From NCBI GenBank assembly GCA_964563495.1, contig CAZLYK010000008.1, positions 1 through 64,000 of the forward strand: a DNA stretch of 64,000 nt, in the 5' to 3' direction. The position numbers and the translations under genes are program-made. The number at the start of each line of letters is the position of its first letter. Within the stretch, counting starts at the first letter, position 1. The stretch comes from CAZLYK01 sp964563495 (lineage in GTDB: Bacteria; Acidobacteriota; Blastocatellia; RBC074). The notes under the pieces are model-generated. The model had not been told where the DNA came from. It searched no databases and was given only the letters and a program-made list of their open reading frames with translations. Below are positions 28,792 through 36,541 of this stretch, in pieces.

Positions 28792-30036
28792 TCACTGACC
28801 GAATTTGGCGAAATGAGTCATGAACTCTGAAACACCGAGTCCCGCGGCTTGAGCCAATTTTTCCAGCCAGGCCTGATCGGCGAAATCCCTGGCAGTCAAC
28901 CGGGCCATGTAATCACGGGCGACCTGGTAACTTTCAGTGGTAGTATCGACCGGGCGCAACTTCCCTTTTCCGGTTGCCGGATCGAGCACCTCGCTGAAGG
29001 GTACGGGGGTGAATTCACCATTCTGCATAGTGATCATGGAGCCGGAACCGCCGGCCCTCAGGTAATTGACTGCGGCATAGCCCAGATCGCGGGCGTGCTC
29101 GGCATCCATGGGGATCGGCGGCGCGCAGCGCAGCTCATAACCGATCGTCTTGTCGACGATCGTCAGCTTAACGCCACGCCGCTCCAGCCGAGCCTGGACT
29201 TCGCTTTTGACCTTGCGGCCAAGATCTATCTCGGCGACTCGGATATTGCCCTGCGCATCACGGTCGACGTCCTGAAGCTCGGTCACTTCCTCAGGGCTGA
29301 AATGCTCAGAGAGCGCCTCGGATAAAAGCACGACGCCGTAGTCTTTCCCCATGGCGCGTCTTTTAATAACCGCGGCCTCGACGATATCACAGATATCTGC
29401 GAGGCTGATCCGGTGTTGGGGGAATTCCTCTGGAATGATGGTGCAGGTCGCACTGGCGGCGCAGCCTATGCCGAGCGTCAGATGCCCGGTCGGGCGCCCC
29501 ATGGTGACGCCTATGTACCAGCGCCCGATCGTCTTGGCGTCCTCCATCAGGCTCTTGACGATGCCGACGCCGACGTGGCGCGCAGTCTCATAACCGAGTG
29601 TCGTGAGCGGAGAAGGCAGCGGCAGATCGTTGTCGATGCTCTTGGGTATCTGAACGACCTTGATCGCCCCTTCGGCGCGATCGGCGAGCATGGCCGAGCT
29701 CGCCACCATGTCATCGCCTCCGATGGTGATGATCGCCTCGATCTCCAGTTTCTTGAGCGCCGCAATCGTGTTCTCAAGCCGCTGCGGATCGCCGGTAATA
29801 TCGGCGCGCGAGGCGCCCAACATGCAGCCGCCATCGAGGTGGATCCGAGAAACCTGATCGACGTGCAGCTCCTGCTGCTCATCGGTATATCGCTGCGCCA
29901 GCCATTCAAAGCCATCTTGAAAACCGATCGGAGTGATGCCCAGGTTGTGTGATTCCAACGCAATTGCAGCGATCACCGCATTCACCCCGGGAGCGGGTCC
30001 GCCGCCGACTAAAATACCTAATTTCTTGATCGACAT
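28792..30036 (-). CDS. Phosphofructokinase, PPi-type signature (paralog 1)
   Basis: A 414-residue group A phosphofructokinase. The phosphoryl-donor motif is GGDD (residues 106-109) and the catalytic loop PKSIDND (131-137). In characterised enzymes Asp at the fourth GGDx position and Lys in PKxIDND mark pyrophosphate rather than ATP use. The glycine-rich start GGGPAPGVNA replaces the usual GGDxPG. Cytoplasmic, glycolysis or gluconeogenesis. It begins 29 bp after its paralog, with the ATG at 30036 placed just behind a half repeat; a longer in-frame N-terminus is mere upstream shadow. Ser replaces the usual Thr in PKTIDND. Confidence 0.9.
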   Translation of the reverse strand: MSIKKLGILVGGGPAPGVNAVIAAIALESHNLGITPIGFQDGFEWLAQRYTDEQQELHVDQVSRIHLDGGCMLGASRADITGDPQRLENTIAALKKLEIEAIITIGGDDMVASSAMLADRAEGAIKVVQIPKSIDNDLPLPSPLTTLGYETARHVGVGIVKSLMEDAKTIGRWYIGVTMGRPTGHLTLGIGCAASATCTIIPEEFPQHRISLADICDIVEAAVIKRRAMGKDYGVVLLSEALSEHFSPEEVTELQDVDRDAQGNIRVAEIDLGRKVKSEVQARLERRGVKLTIVDKTIGYELRCAPPIPMDAEHARDLGYAAVNYLRAGGSGSMITMQNGEFTPVPFSEVLDPATGKGKLRPVDTTTESYQVARDYMARLTARDFADQAWLEKLAQAAGLGVSEFMTHFAKFGQ

Positions 30037-30040
30037 AATA

Positions 30041-30061
30041 ATCCGGCCAATCCTGTCTATT
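30041..30061. repeat. CAGGATT element, half copy 17
   Basis: One outer arm fills the gap between the two PFK genes; its CCGGATT is the only ribosome-site-like sequence before the downstream start. Confidence 0.75.
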
Positions 30062-30064
30062 TTG

Positions 30065-31291
30065 TTACCTGAATCTGCTCTCCAACTCTTCGACTGAGAG
30101 GTTGCCGGCGTGGGCGAGTTTCTCGACCCAGCCCTGATCCTCAAAGTCTGTGTAATCGAGCCTGAGCATGAACTGGCGTGCGACGCGATAACTTTCACTG
30201 GTCACATCGACATTCCTGACCGCGGTCCGGCCGGTATTCGGATCGCGGATATCGGCAAAGAGCATCGGGATCAGATGGCCATTCTGAATGCTGACCATAG
30301 CGCCATTGCCGCCCCCGACCAGAAAGCGGACCGCGCCGTTTCCCAGCTCTCGGCAATATGCCATATCGAAAGGAATCGGATCGCAGCAACGCAATTCGTA
30401 ACCGACGTTCTTATTGCTGATCGTCATTCGAATCCCGCGCTGTTTGAACCGACCTTCGAGTTCGACTTTGACTTTCCGCCCGAGATCGACCTCGGCAAAG
30501 CGGATGTGGCCGTGATCGTCGAGCTCGACATCCTCCAATTCCTTGAGCTCAGCCGGGTCCAGCTTCTCGATCAGTCCTTCGGCGAGGACGGCCACGCCGT
30601 AATGCCGCCCCATCGCCCGGCGCTTGATGATCGCGCCTTCGAGGATGTCGCAGATCCTGGCAAACGGGACGGTCTCGCTTTCAAACTCCTCGCGGATCAG
30701 CGTCAGCGTAGATCCGGACGCCTTGCCGATGCCCAGCGCCAGATGGCCCGCCTGCCGTCCCATGGCCACGACCACATACCAGCGACGCGTCGCCCGCGCA
30801 TCCTCCATGAGGTTCTGGACCAGCTCGACGCCGGTGTGACGCGCGGATTGAAAACCGAAGGTCGGGATGTGAGCCGGCAGGGGTAGATCGTTGTCGATCG
30901 TCTTCGGCACGTGGACTGTGCGAATGTCGGACCGGGCGGCAACCGTGCTCGATGAGAGCGCCGTGTCGTCCCCGCCGATCGTGATCAGATGCGTGACCCC
31001 GAGCGACTTGAGCGTCTCGACCACCGCCTTCATCGACTCTTCGGATTTGGTCGGATTTTCCCGGGCCGTGCCCAGAACCGATCCGCCGTGCAGGTGAATC
31101 CGCGAGACGTCGTTGATCGTCATCGTCCGGGTGTGCGACGTGTCGCGTTTGACCAGCCATTTGAAACCGTCCTGTATTCCAACCACCTCGAAGCCCTCGT
31201 TGATCGCTTTGATCGTCGCCGAGCCGATGACCGCGTTGATGCCGGGGGCTGGACCGCCTCCGACCAAAATCGCTAATTTTCCTGATGACAT
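30065..31291 (-). CDS. Phosphofructokinase, PPi-type signature (paralog 2)
   Basis: A 408-residue paralog of the following PFK, sharing GGGPAPGINA, GGDD (106-109), PKTIDND (129-135), MGRQAGHLALGIG and KRRAMGRHYGV blocks. Residues predict pyrophosphate as phosphoryl donor. AAGGAGAG precedes the ATG at 31291. Two adjacent PPi-PFKs suggest either heteromeric enzyme or different substrates, for example sedoheptulose 7-phosphate; the sequence alone cannot decide. Confidence 0.9.
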   Translation of the reverse strand: MSSGKLAILVGGGPAPGINAVIGSATIKAINEGFEVVGIQDGFKWLVKRDTSHTRTMTINDVSRIHLHGGSVLGTARENPTKSEESMKAVVETLKSLGVTHLITIGGDDTALSSSTVAARSDIRTVHVPKTIDNDLPLPAHIPTFGFQSARHTGVELVQNLMEDARATRRWYVVVAMGRQAGHLALGIGKASGSTLTLIREEFESETVPFARICDILEGAIIKRRAMGRHYGVAVLAEGLIEKLDPAELKELEDVELDDHGHIRFAEVDLGRKVKVELEGRFKQRGIRMTISNKNVGYELRCCDPIPFDMAYCRELGNGAVRFLVGGGNGAMVSIQNGHLIPMLFADIRDPNTGRTAVRNVDVTSESYRVARQFMLRLDYTDFEDQGWVEKLAHAGNLSVEELESRFR

Positions 31292-31313
31292 TTAATCTCT
31301 CCTTCGAAAAACC

Positions 31314-31397
31314 CTGGGAGCGCGGGCGTCCCGCCCGCATGTTCCGGCGAATAAACTGATGATCGCCATGTCCGGGCGGGGACGCCCGCGCTCCCAG
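31314..31397. repeat. GC-rich palindrome family 2, single-unit copy
   Basis: Arms CTGGGAGCGCGGGCGTCCCG and complement around a 35-bp centre that contains, in reverse complement, the ATCAGTTTATTCGCCGGAA core of the 13.3-kb array. Located upstream of the first PFK gene. Confidence 0.9.
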
Positions 31398-31501
31398 AAA
31401 GTAAGCGATTATTTTACCCATGCCGGCGTGGTTTGACCAGCTAGCCGAAATGGTCGCGCGGGGAGTGATTAGAGCTTCTTGTCTTTACTGGTGCGTGTTT
31501 T

Positions 31502-31849
31502 TTACCTGAACGGCCGATTGAAGTTGTCCCACCATTTGGAGAGACTGCCGAAAAGCCAATATACTAGACCGAGACCCAGGTACATGCCGATCAATGCCAG
31601 CACATTCTTGATCCCGGCAACCCAACACCAAAAGGTGACCACTGAGATAAAAACCAATATTCCACCATAATTGGGCCGAAATCCTTTTTCTTTTTTCGCG
31701 GCCTCTTCTCCCTTTTCAAGTGCAAAATCAATCAGCCCATCCTCTCCGAGCCTGCCCACTAGCTTGTCATACTCAATTGAGCCGATTTGAGATTCAATCT
31801 GTTGCAATAGTTTCTGCTTGGCCGCATAGGGCATATCTTTAGCTCTCAT
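31502..31849 (-). CDS. Small two-TM protein, paralog of the next gene
   Basis: A 115-residue protein: a charged helical N-terminal region (about 1-60) with KLLQQIESQIGSIEYDKLVG and GEDGLIDFAL, then two hydrophobic segments (about 63-82 and 85-101) and a basic end. GGAGG precedes the ATG. I do not recognise the family. It shares the QIExQ(I/V)G...GEDGLIDxAL pattern with the neighbour, so the two arose by duplication. Confidence 0.75.
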   Translation of the reverse strand: MRAKDMPYAAKQKLLQQIESQIGSIEYDKLVGRLGEDGLIDFALEKGEEAAKKEKGFRPNYGGILVFISVVTFWCWVAGIKNVLALIGMYLGLGLVYWLFGSLSKWWDNFNRPFR

Positions 31850-31917
31850 AAGCCTCTACCTCCTTTTTCAGAGCTGCCCAACCCTTTCTCTGACAAACGG
31901 CGCAGGTACCAATACCA

Positions 31918-31950
31918 TCCATGCATTCCATGCATTCCATGCATTCATGC
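31918..31950. repeat. Short tandem repeat CATGCATTC
   Basis: Three full copies and a partial copy of a 9-bp unit in the spacer between the two small paralogous genes. Confidence 0.85.
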
Positions 31951-31992
31951 GTTTTTTTACGGAGAAAAAAGAAGATGTCCTGACAGGTATTA

Positions 31993-32361
31993 TCAAAATC
32001 CTGGGGGCTTGTTTCTTTGCCACCAGTTCTGAATGCCGGAGTAAATCCAAACCACTACGATCATCCCAACAATAAGCTTGAGAGGCAACCATTCCCCGCC
32101 TAAAGCAGGAAGAATACCGACTATAACCACGAACCATATCACCCCACCCCACTCACTCCAAAATCCCTTGGATTTGGTTGTTGATTGGCTTTGCGCCTTC
32201 TGGCTTTGCGCCATCTCTTCGGCTTTCCCAAGCGCGAGATCAATCAAGCCGTCTTCTCCAACTTGATCCACCATGTTACGGTACTGTGACCGGCCGACTT
32301 GTCGTTCGATCTGTTCCAGTAATTTCTTTTTCACTTCATTAGGCAAATCTGCGGATTTCAC
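31993..32361 (-). CDS. Small two-TM protein, paralog of the preceding gene
   Basis: A 122-residue protein with KKLLEQIERQVGRSQYRNM and GEDGLIDLAL in the soluble N-terminal part, a Gln/Ser-rich linker (AQSQKAQSQ) and two hydrophobic segments near the C-terminus. The start is taken as GTG at 32361 because GGAGG lies 8 nt upstream; an ATG 54 nt earlier lacks a site. Unknown function, probably a membrane-anchored regulator or structural protein. Confidence 0.72.
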   Translation of the reverse strand: MKSADLPNEVKKKLLEQIERQVGRSQYRNMVDQVGEDGLIDLALGKAEEMAQSQKAQSQSTTKSKGFWSEWGGVIWFVVIVGILPALGGEWLPLKLIVGMIVVVWIYSGIQNWWQRNKPPGF

Positions 32362-32449
32362 GGTTGGCACCTCCAATGACGAGATTGATGAATGGGCCAG
32401 GCCGGATTCTGGCACTAACTTTGCTTCATTACAGCCTGTTTAAGAAGAG

Positions 32450-32520
32450 AATGGACAGAATTAAACAGGATTATTTCTAATTGGTCTTTAATCCTATTTG
32501 ATCCGGTAAATCCTGTCTAT
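32450..32520. repeat. CAGGATT palindrome, copy 18 (diverged)
   Basis: Degenerate copy with AATGGACAGAATTAAACAGG on the left and a matching right end CCGGTAAATCCTGTCTAT. It lies upstream of the acyl-ligase fusion gene. Confidence 0.78.
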
Positions 32521-32537
32521 GTTTACGAGGAGGAGAG

Positions 32538-35291
32538 ATGGAGCAAACGTTTTGTCAGGAGCTGGTGAGTTCAGCGTCGGCGCGTCCGGACAAGGTCGCG
32601 ATGGTTTTGATTGGCCCGGGGGGCAAGGAGACTACTACCTTCAGCTCGATGCTGGCGCAGATTCGCAGCCTGGCTTTTCGCCTGCAACGGGAACAGATAG
32701 GTTTCGGGGACCGCGTCGCGCTGATCGGTGAGAATCATCCTCATTGGGTCATGGCATACCACGGTGTTCTTTTTCGTGGAGCGGTTGCCGTCCCGCTCGA
32801 CCCGGAAGCCTCGATTGAAGCCATGGCCGCATTCCTGGAAGGGTCTGAGGCGAGGCTGGCTTTTGTCTCGCCTCGCTCGCTGACCAAATTTCGAGCCGTT
32901 TGCGAACGCCTCGGCCGGCGGATTCCACTGGTGTTGCTGCGGGCGCCGCGCGATCACGAGCCCGAAGCGAATGGTTATGCGCGTTATCAGGATTGGTCGC
33001 AAACCCCGGTTACAGAGGAATTCGCAGCAGCTCCACCGCCGGCCAAATCCGATGACACCGCCGTTCTGATCTACACATCAGGCACCACCGGGACACCGAA
33101 AGCCGTGCCGCTAACGCACCGCAACATTCAAGCAGAGAGCGTCGGGGTGGAGGAAGCAATGCGGATCACGGAACGCGAAATAGTCCTCGGATTGCTCCCG
33201 CTCTTTCACGTCTACTCCCAGATGATCAGTCTCTGGCTCGCTCCGCTGATCGGGGCGCGGGTGGTTTACATTAGTGAGATGACCAGCGCCGAAATCGAAC
33301 ACGGTTTGAAGGAAGGCGATGTCACGGCGCTGATCGGAGTGCCCAGGCTGTGGTACCTCTTCCACAAAAAGATCTTCGATACAGTCCGCGCCCAGCCCAG
33401 GCTGCTGAGGTGGGTCTTCAACGCCATGCTCGCGGTCAACGGGTGGCTGAGGGATCGGATCGATCTCAATCTGGGAACGATATTCTTCAGGCGAATTCAC
33501 CATGGCTTCGGCGGTAAGCTGCGGTTAGCGGTCGCCGGAGGCGCCAGCTTCGATGCCGATGTGGCGCTCGATTTTCACAGGCTCGGATTCACAATTCTAC
33601 AGGGATATGGATTGACCGAGACCGCCGGCTCGGCCACCGTGACGAGGTTCGAGGATAACAAGATTGGCTCGGTCGGAACGCCGCTCAAAGGCGTCGAGAT
33701 CAGGATCCATGAGCCGAATCAAGAAGGCGTCGGAGAAGTCTTGATCCGCGGGCCGATCGTGACGCCGGGTTATTACCGCAACCCAGAGGCCAATCGCCAG
33801 TCATTCGACGCCGATGGGTGGTTTCACACCGGCGACCTGGGGCGTTTCGATCGGGAGGGCCATCTTTACATCGTCGGGCGGATGAAGGACGTGATTAAAT
33901 TGCCTTCGGGCAAGAACGTCTTTCCTGAAGATGTCGAAGCGCATTATTCGCGATCTCCAATGGTCGGCGAGATCTGCGTCCTGGGCGTCAGGGATGAGGC
34001 GGTCAAATTCGCTCGCGCCGAAAAACTGTGTGCGGTGGTCGTCCCGGATTTCGACTACCTCAAAACCCAACACATCGCCAACACGCGTGAAGCGATCCGC
34101 TGGGAGCTGGACAACCTCGGCCGTGAGCTTCCTGAGTATCAGCGTGTACGCGATTACATGATCCGGGCCGAGCCTTTACCGCGGACGACGACGCGCAAGG
34201 TCCGGCGATATGAGCTCGAGCAACAGATCGTATCCGCCGGCCCGACCACTCAACGTGCGCGCGAGGCGAGTCGTTTCACGCTCTCACCCGACGACCAAAA
34301 GCTCATGGATTCAACCGCCGGCCGAGCCACTGCCGCAGCCATCAAAATACACGCGCCGGAGACAACTCTGATACATCCCGAGATGAACCTCGAACTGGAC
34401 CTGGGGTTGGACTCCCTGGCGCGCGCCGAATGTGTCGCCAGCGTAGAGCAGACCCTCGGCATCGAATTCGATTCGACTGCCGTAGCCGAGGCGCTCAAGG
34501 TAGGAGAGCTGATACAGCTGGCTGAGGCAATGACCATTGCGGCCGGGTCCGGGGCCGCCGCGGCCAGCTTAAACTGGCGCGAAATTATCGCGCGCGAGCC
34601 GGTCGATTCGACCGACCTGCAGCCCATTCTCAAACGAAAACCGGTGACGGCTTTGTTTGCTTTTCTGGTCCTCAAATTGATCAACCTGGCGGCGCGAGTA
34701 CTGTTCCGGATGGAAGTAGATGGGCGCGATCTGCTCAACCACCTCGATCGCCCGTATCTGATCTGCCCCAATCACCAGAGCTTTATCGACCCCTTGCTGA
34801 TCTGCTCGACCTACCCTTATCGCATCTTGAAGCACGTCTTTCACGTAGGGGCGACGGTTTACTTCAGTCAGGGCTTTTCGGCCTGGATCGCTCGCCGGTT
34901 CAACATCGTTCCGGTCGATCCCGACGTCAATCTATTACGGGCTATGCGCGCGGGCGCAGCCGGACTGCGCGCGGGTAAGATCCTCAATCTCTACCCCGAG
35001 GGAGAACGCTCGTTCGATGGAGTGCTTCACGAATTCAAGAAAGGCGCGGCCATCCTCGCCGTCGAGTTGAACCTCCCGATTGTCCCGGTCGCACTCGATG
35101 GAGCTTATCTCGTCTGGGGTCGCAAATCGGGCCGGATTCGACTCGCCGGGGTCAAAATCCGGTTCGGCGAACCGATCTTTATCGAAAAAGACGGCCTGAC
35201 CGAAATTTCGGGAGAACCCGCTTATCAAGAGGTGACGGACTTAATCAAGGAGAGGATTCAGCAGATGCTCGACCAGATGCGGAAAGACTAG
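32538..35291 (+). CDS. Acyl-CoA/acyl-ACP ligase - acyl carrier - 1-acylglycerol-phosphate acyltransferase fusion
   Basis: A 917-residue three-part protein. Residues about 1-570 are an AMP-forming acyl ligase with TSGTTGTPKAVPLTH (P-loop-like), GYGLTETAGSATVT, HTGDLGRFDREG and the GRMKDVIKLPSGKNVFPED hinge. Residues about 590-670 form an acyl carrier domain with DLGLDSLAR, where the serine should carry phosphopantetheine. Residues about 700-917 are a PlsC acyltransferase with NHQSFIDP (NHx4D) and YPEGERS. It probably activates a fatty acid, loads it on its own carrier and transfers it to lysophospholipid, at the membrane. Similar to the Aas idea but with a carrier added. Start by GGAGGAG upstream. 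Confidence 0.92.
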   Translation: MEQTFCQELVSSASARPDKVAMVLIGPGGKETTTFSSMLAQIRSLAFRLQREQIGFGDRVALIGENHPHWVMAYHGVLFRGAVAVPLDPEASIEAMAAFLEGSEARLAFVSPRSLTKFRAVCERLGRRIPLVLLRAPRDHEPEANGYARYQDWSQTPVTEEFAAAPPPAKSDDTAVLIYTSGTTGTPKAVPLTHRNIQAESVGVEEAMRITEREIVLGLLPLFHVYSQMISLWLAPLIGARVVYISEMTSAEIEHGLKEGDVTALIGVPRLWYLFHKKIFDTVRAQPRLLRWVFNAMLAVNGWLRDRIDLNLGTIFFRRIHHGFGGKLRLAVAGGASFDADVALDFHRLGFTILQGYGLTETAGSATVTRFEDNKIGSVGTPLKGVEIRIHEPNQEGVGEVLIRGPIVTPGYYRNPEANRQSFDADGWFHTGDLGRFDREGHLYIVGRMKDVIKLPSGKNVFPEDVEAHYSRSPMVGEICVLGVRDEAVKFARAEKLCAVVVPDFDYLKTQHIANTREAIRWELDNLGRELPEYQRVRDYMIRAEPLPRTTTRKVRRYELEQQIVSAGPTTQRAREASRFTLSPDDQKLMDSTAGRATAAAIKIHAPETTLIHPEMNLELDLGLDSLARAECVASVEQTLGIEFDSTAVAEALKVGELIQLAEAMTIAAGSGAAAASLNWREIIAREPVDSTDLQPILKRKPVTALFAFLVLKLINLAARVLFRMEVDGRDLLNHLDRPYLICPNHQSFIDPLLICSTYPYRILKHVFHVGATVYFSQGFSAWIARRFNIVPVDPDVNLLRAMRAGAAGLRAGKILNLYPEGERSFDGVLHEFKKGAAILAVELNLPIVPVALDGAYLVWGRKSGRIRLAGVKIRFGEPIFIEKDGLTEISGEPAYQEVTDLIKERIQQMLDQMRKD

Positions 35292-35345
35292 CGCGGCTGG
35301 GGATTTTTTCGCGTCTTTGTGTACTGAACAGCGAGATATTGCGCT

Positions 35346-35389
35346 AATTCAACCGGATTAACCGGGCTGATGCAGGATTGAATGGGATT
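35346..35389. repeat. CAGGATT element, degenerate copy 19
   Basis: Weak match: AATTCAACCGGATTAACCGG then GATGCAGGATTGAATGGGATT, without a right arm. Lies about 160 bp upstream of the stress-protein gene. Confidence 0.5.
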
Positions 35390-35438
35390 TCAAAAAGAAA
35401 TTCTTTGCCATAGAACGGCACGATCATTGCTTTAAATC

Positions 35439-35516
35439 AGTGTCCGCTAAATTAGACCAAAAAAGATTTGGACACTCGCCGCGAAGCGGTGACAGATGTT
35501 GTCTGGTTTGATTTAG
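35439..35516. repeat. Nested inverted repeats upstream of the UspA gene
   Basis: AGTGTCC (35439-35445) pairs with GGACACT (35470-35476), and CTAAATTAGACCA (35447-35459) has an imperfect partner TGGTTTGATTTAG (35504-35516); a small CGCCGC/GCGGTG hairpin lies between. Could be a remnant of an insertion element end or a structured leader. Confidence 0.5.
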
Positions 35517-35550
35517 TTTTTATACGAAAGGGCTTAAGCGGGGTGCTCTT

Positions 35551-36447
35551 ATGATCAAGATAGAACGTATTTTATGTCCAACTGATCTTTCGGGGGATTC
35601 CGACGAAGCTCTGCGATATGCTGTGGCTCTGGCGGGCAGTTATCACTCGAAGCTATCTGTGTGCCATTGCCTGGAATCGCAGACCCCGGAACCCGAAAAT
35701 CTTCGCAATCAAATCAAACTGATCATCGATGACGCAATCAACAAACGCGTTTCGCAGATCGGTCCGGCCAAGATCGAGTACGAAGTCATCCTAATTGACG
35801 GGGATCCGAGGTTGGCGATTTCGCAGACGGCGGCTGAGCGACAGATAGATCTGGTGGTCATGCGTTCACGCCGGCGTCCTCTGGCGGCGGCGCTGCTCGG
35901 ATCGACTGCCGAAGCGATCTGCCGGACCGCGCCCTGCCCCGTCCTCATCACTCATCCGGAAGAGCGTGAGTGGAAAGGATTGAACTTCGGCAAGATCGAC
36001 CCGCGCAAGATCCTGGTCGCGTATGATTTCTCGACCGATTCGGAGCTGGCCATGATCTACGGGATACTGCTGGCGCAGGAATACCAGTCTGAGTTGCATC
36101 TGATCCACGTCTTGCCGTATTCGCATCCGCCCGACATGGCCGATTTGCCGGCCGGCGAGGTTACGGAGTTTCAAGACGCCGCACAGCGCCTGCAGAACGC
36201 CATCCCGTCAGAGACTTTTCTCTGGTGCGATATCAAGCAGGCGGTCAGATCCGGGCAGCCTTATCGCGAGATCCTGACTTACGCGGATGAGAACGCCATA
36301 GATTTGATCTGTATGGGAGTTCATGGCGCGGGCTTTTCCATGCACGCGCTGTTCGGCTCGAACACGGACCGCGTTTTACGGCAGGCGCCCTGCCCGGTCA
36401 TGATCGCCCGCCCGCTCAAGCCTGCCGGCGCCGTGGCAGGTAGATAG
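35551..36447 (+). CDS. Tandem-domain universal stress protein
   Basis: A 298-residue protein of two UspA domains (about 1-140 and 150-298). Each ends in the family signature: GSTAEAICRTAPCPV and GSNTDRVLRQAPCPV. The second domain shows the ATP-binding pattern MGVHGAGFSMHALFGSNTD; the first has MRSRRRPLAAALLGS. Cytoplasmic; likely nucleotide-dependent stress adaptation. It is monocistronic and convergent with the S9 peptidase gene. Confidence 0.93.
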   Translation: MIKIERILCPTDLSGDSDEALRYAVALAGSYHSKLSVCHCLESQTPEPENLRNQIKLIIDDAINKRVSQIGPAKIEYEVILIDGDPRLAISQTAAERQIDLVVMRSRRRPLAAALLGSTAEAICRTAPCPVLITHPEEREWKGLNFGKIDPRKILVAYDFSTDSELAMIYGILLAQEYQSELHLIHVLPYSHPPDMADLPAGEVTEFQDAAQRLQNAIPSETFLWCDIKQAVRSGQPYREILTYADENAIDLICMGVHGAGFSMHALFGSNTDRVLRQAPCPVMIARPLKPAGAVAGR

Positions 36448-36462
36448 TCCGTACAAAATGCT

Positions 36463-36541
36463 AATAGACAGGATATGTGCAGGTTCCGACAAGACCCTAT
36501 CTTGTCAGAACCTGCACATATCCTGTCAATCCGGTTGAATT
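36463..36541. repeat. CAGGATT palindrome, copy 20 (paired changes)
   Basis: Left AATAGACAGGATATGTGCAGG and right complement share unusual interior bases, so the two arms changed together. The outer right end has become GGTTGAATT, losing the usual stop, and the S9 peptidase frame runs through the whole right arm. Confidence 0.92.
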
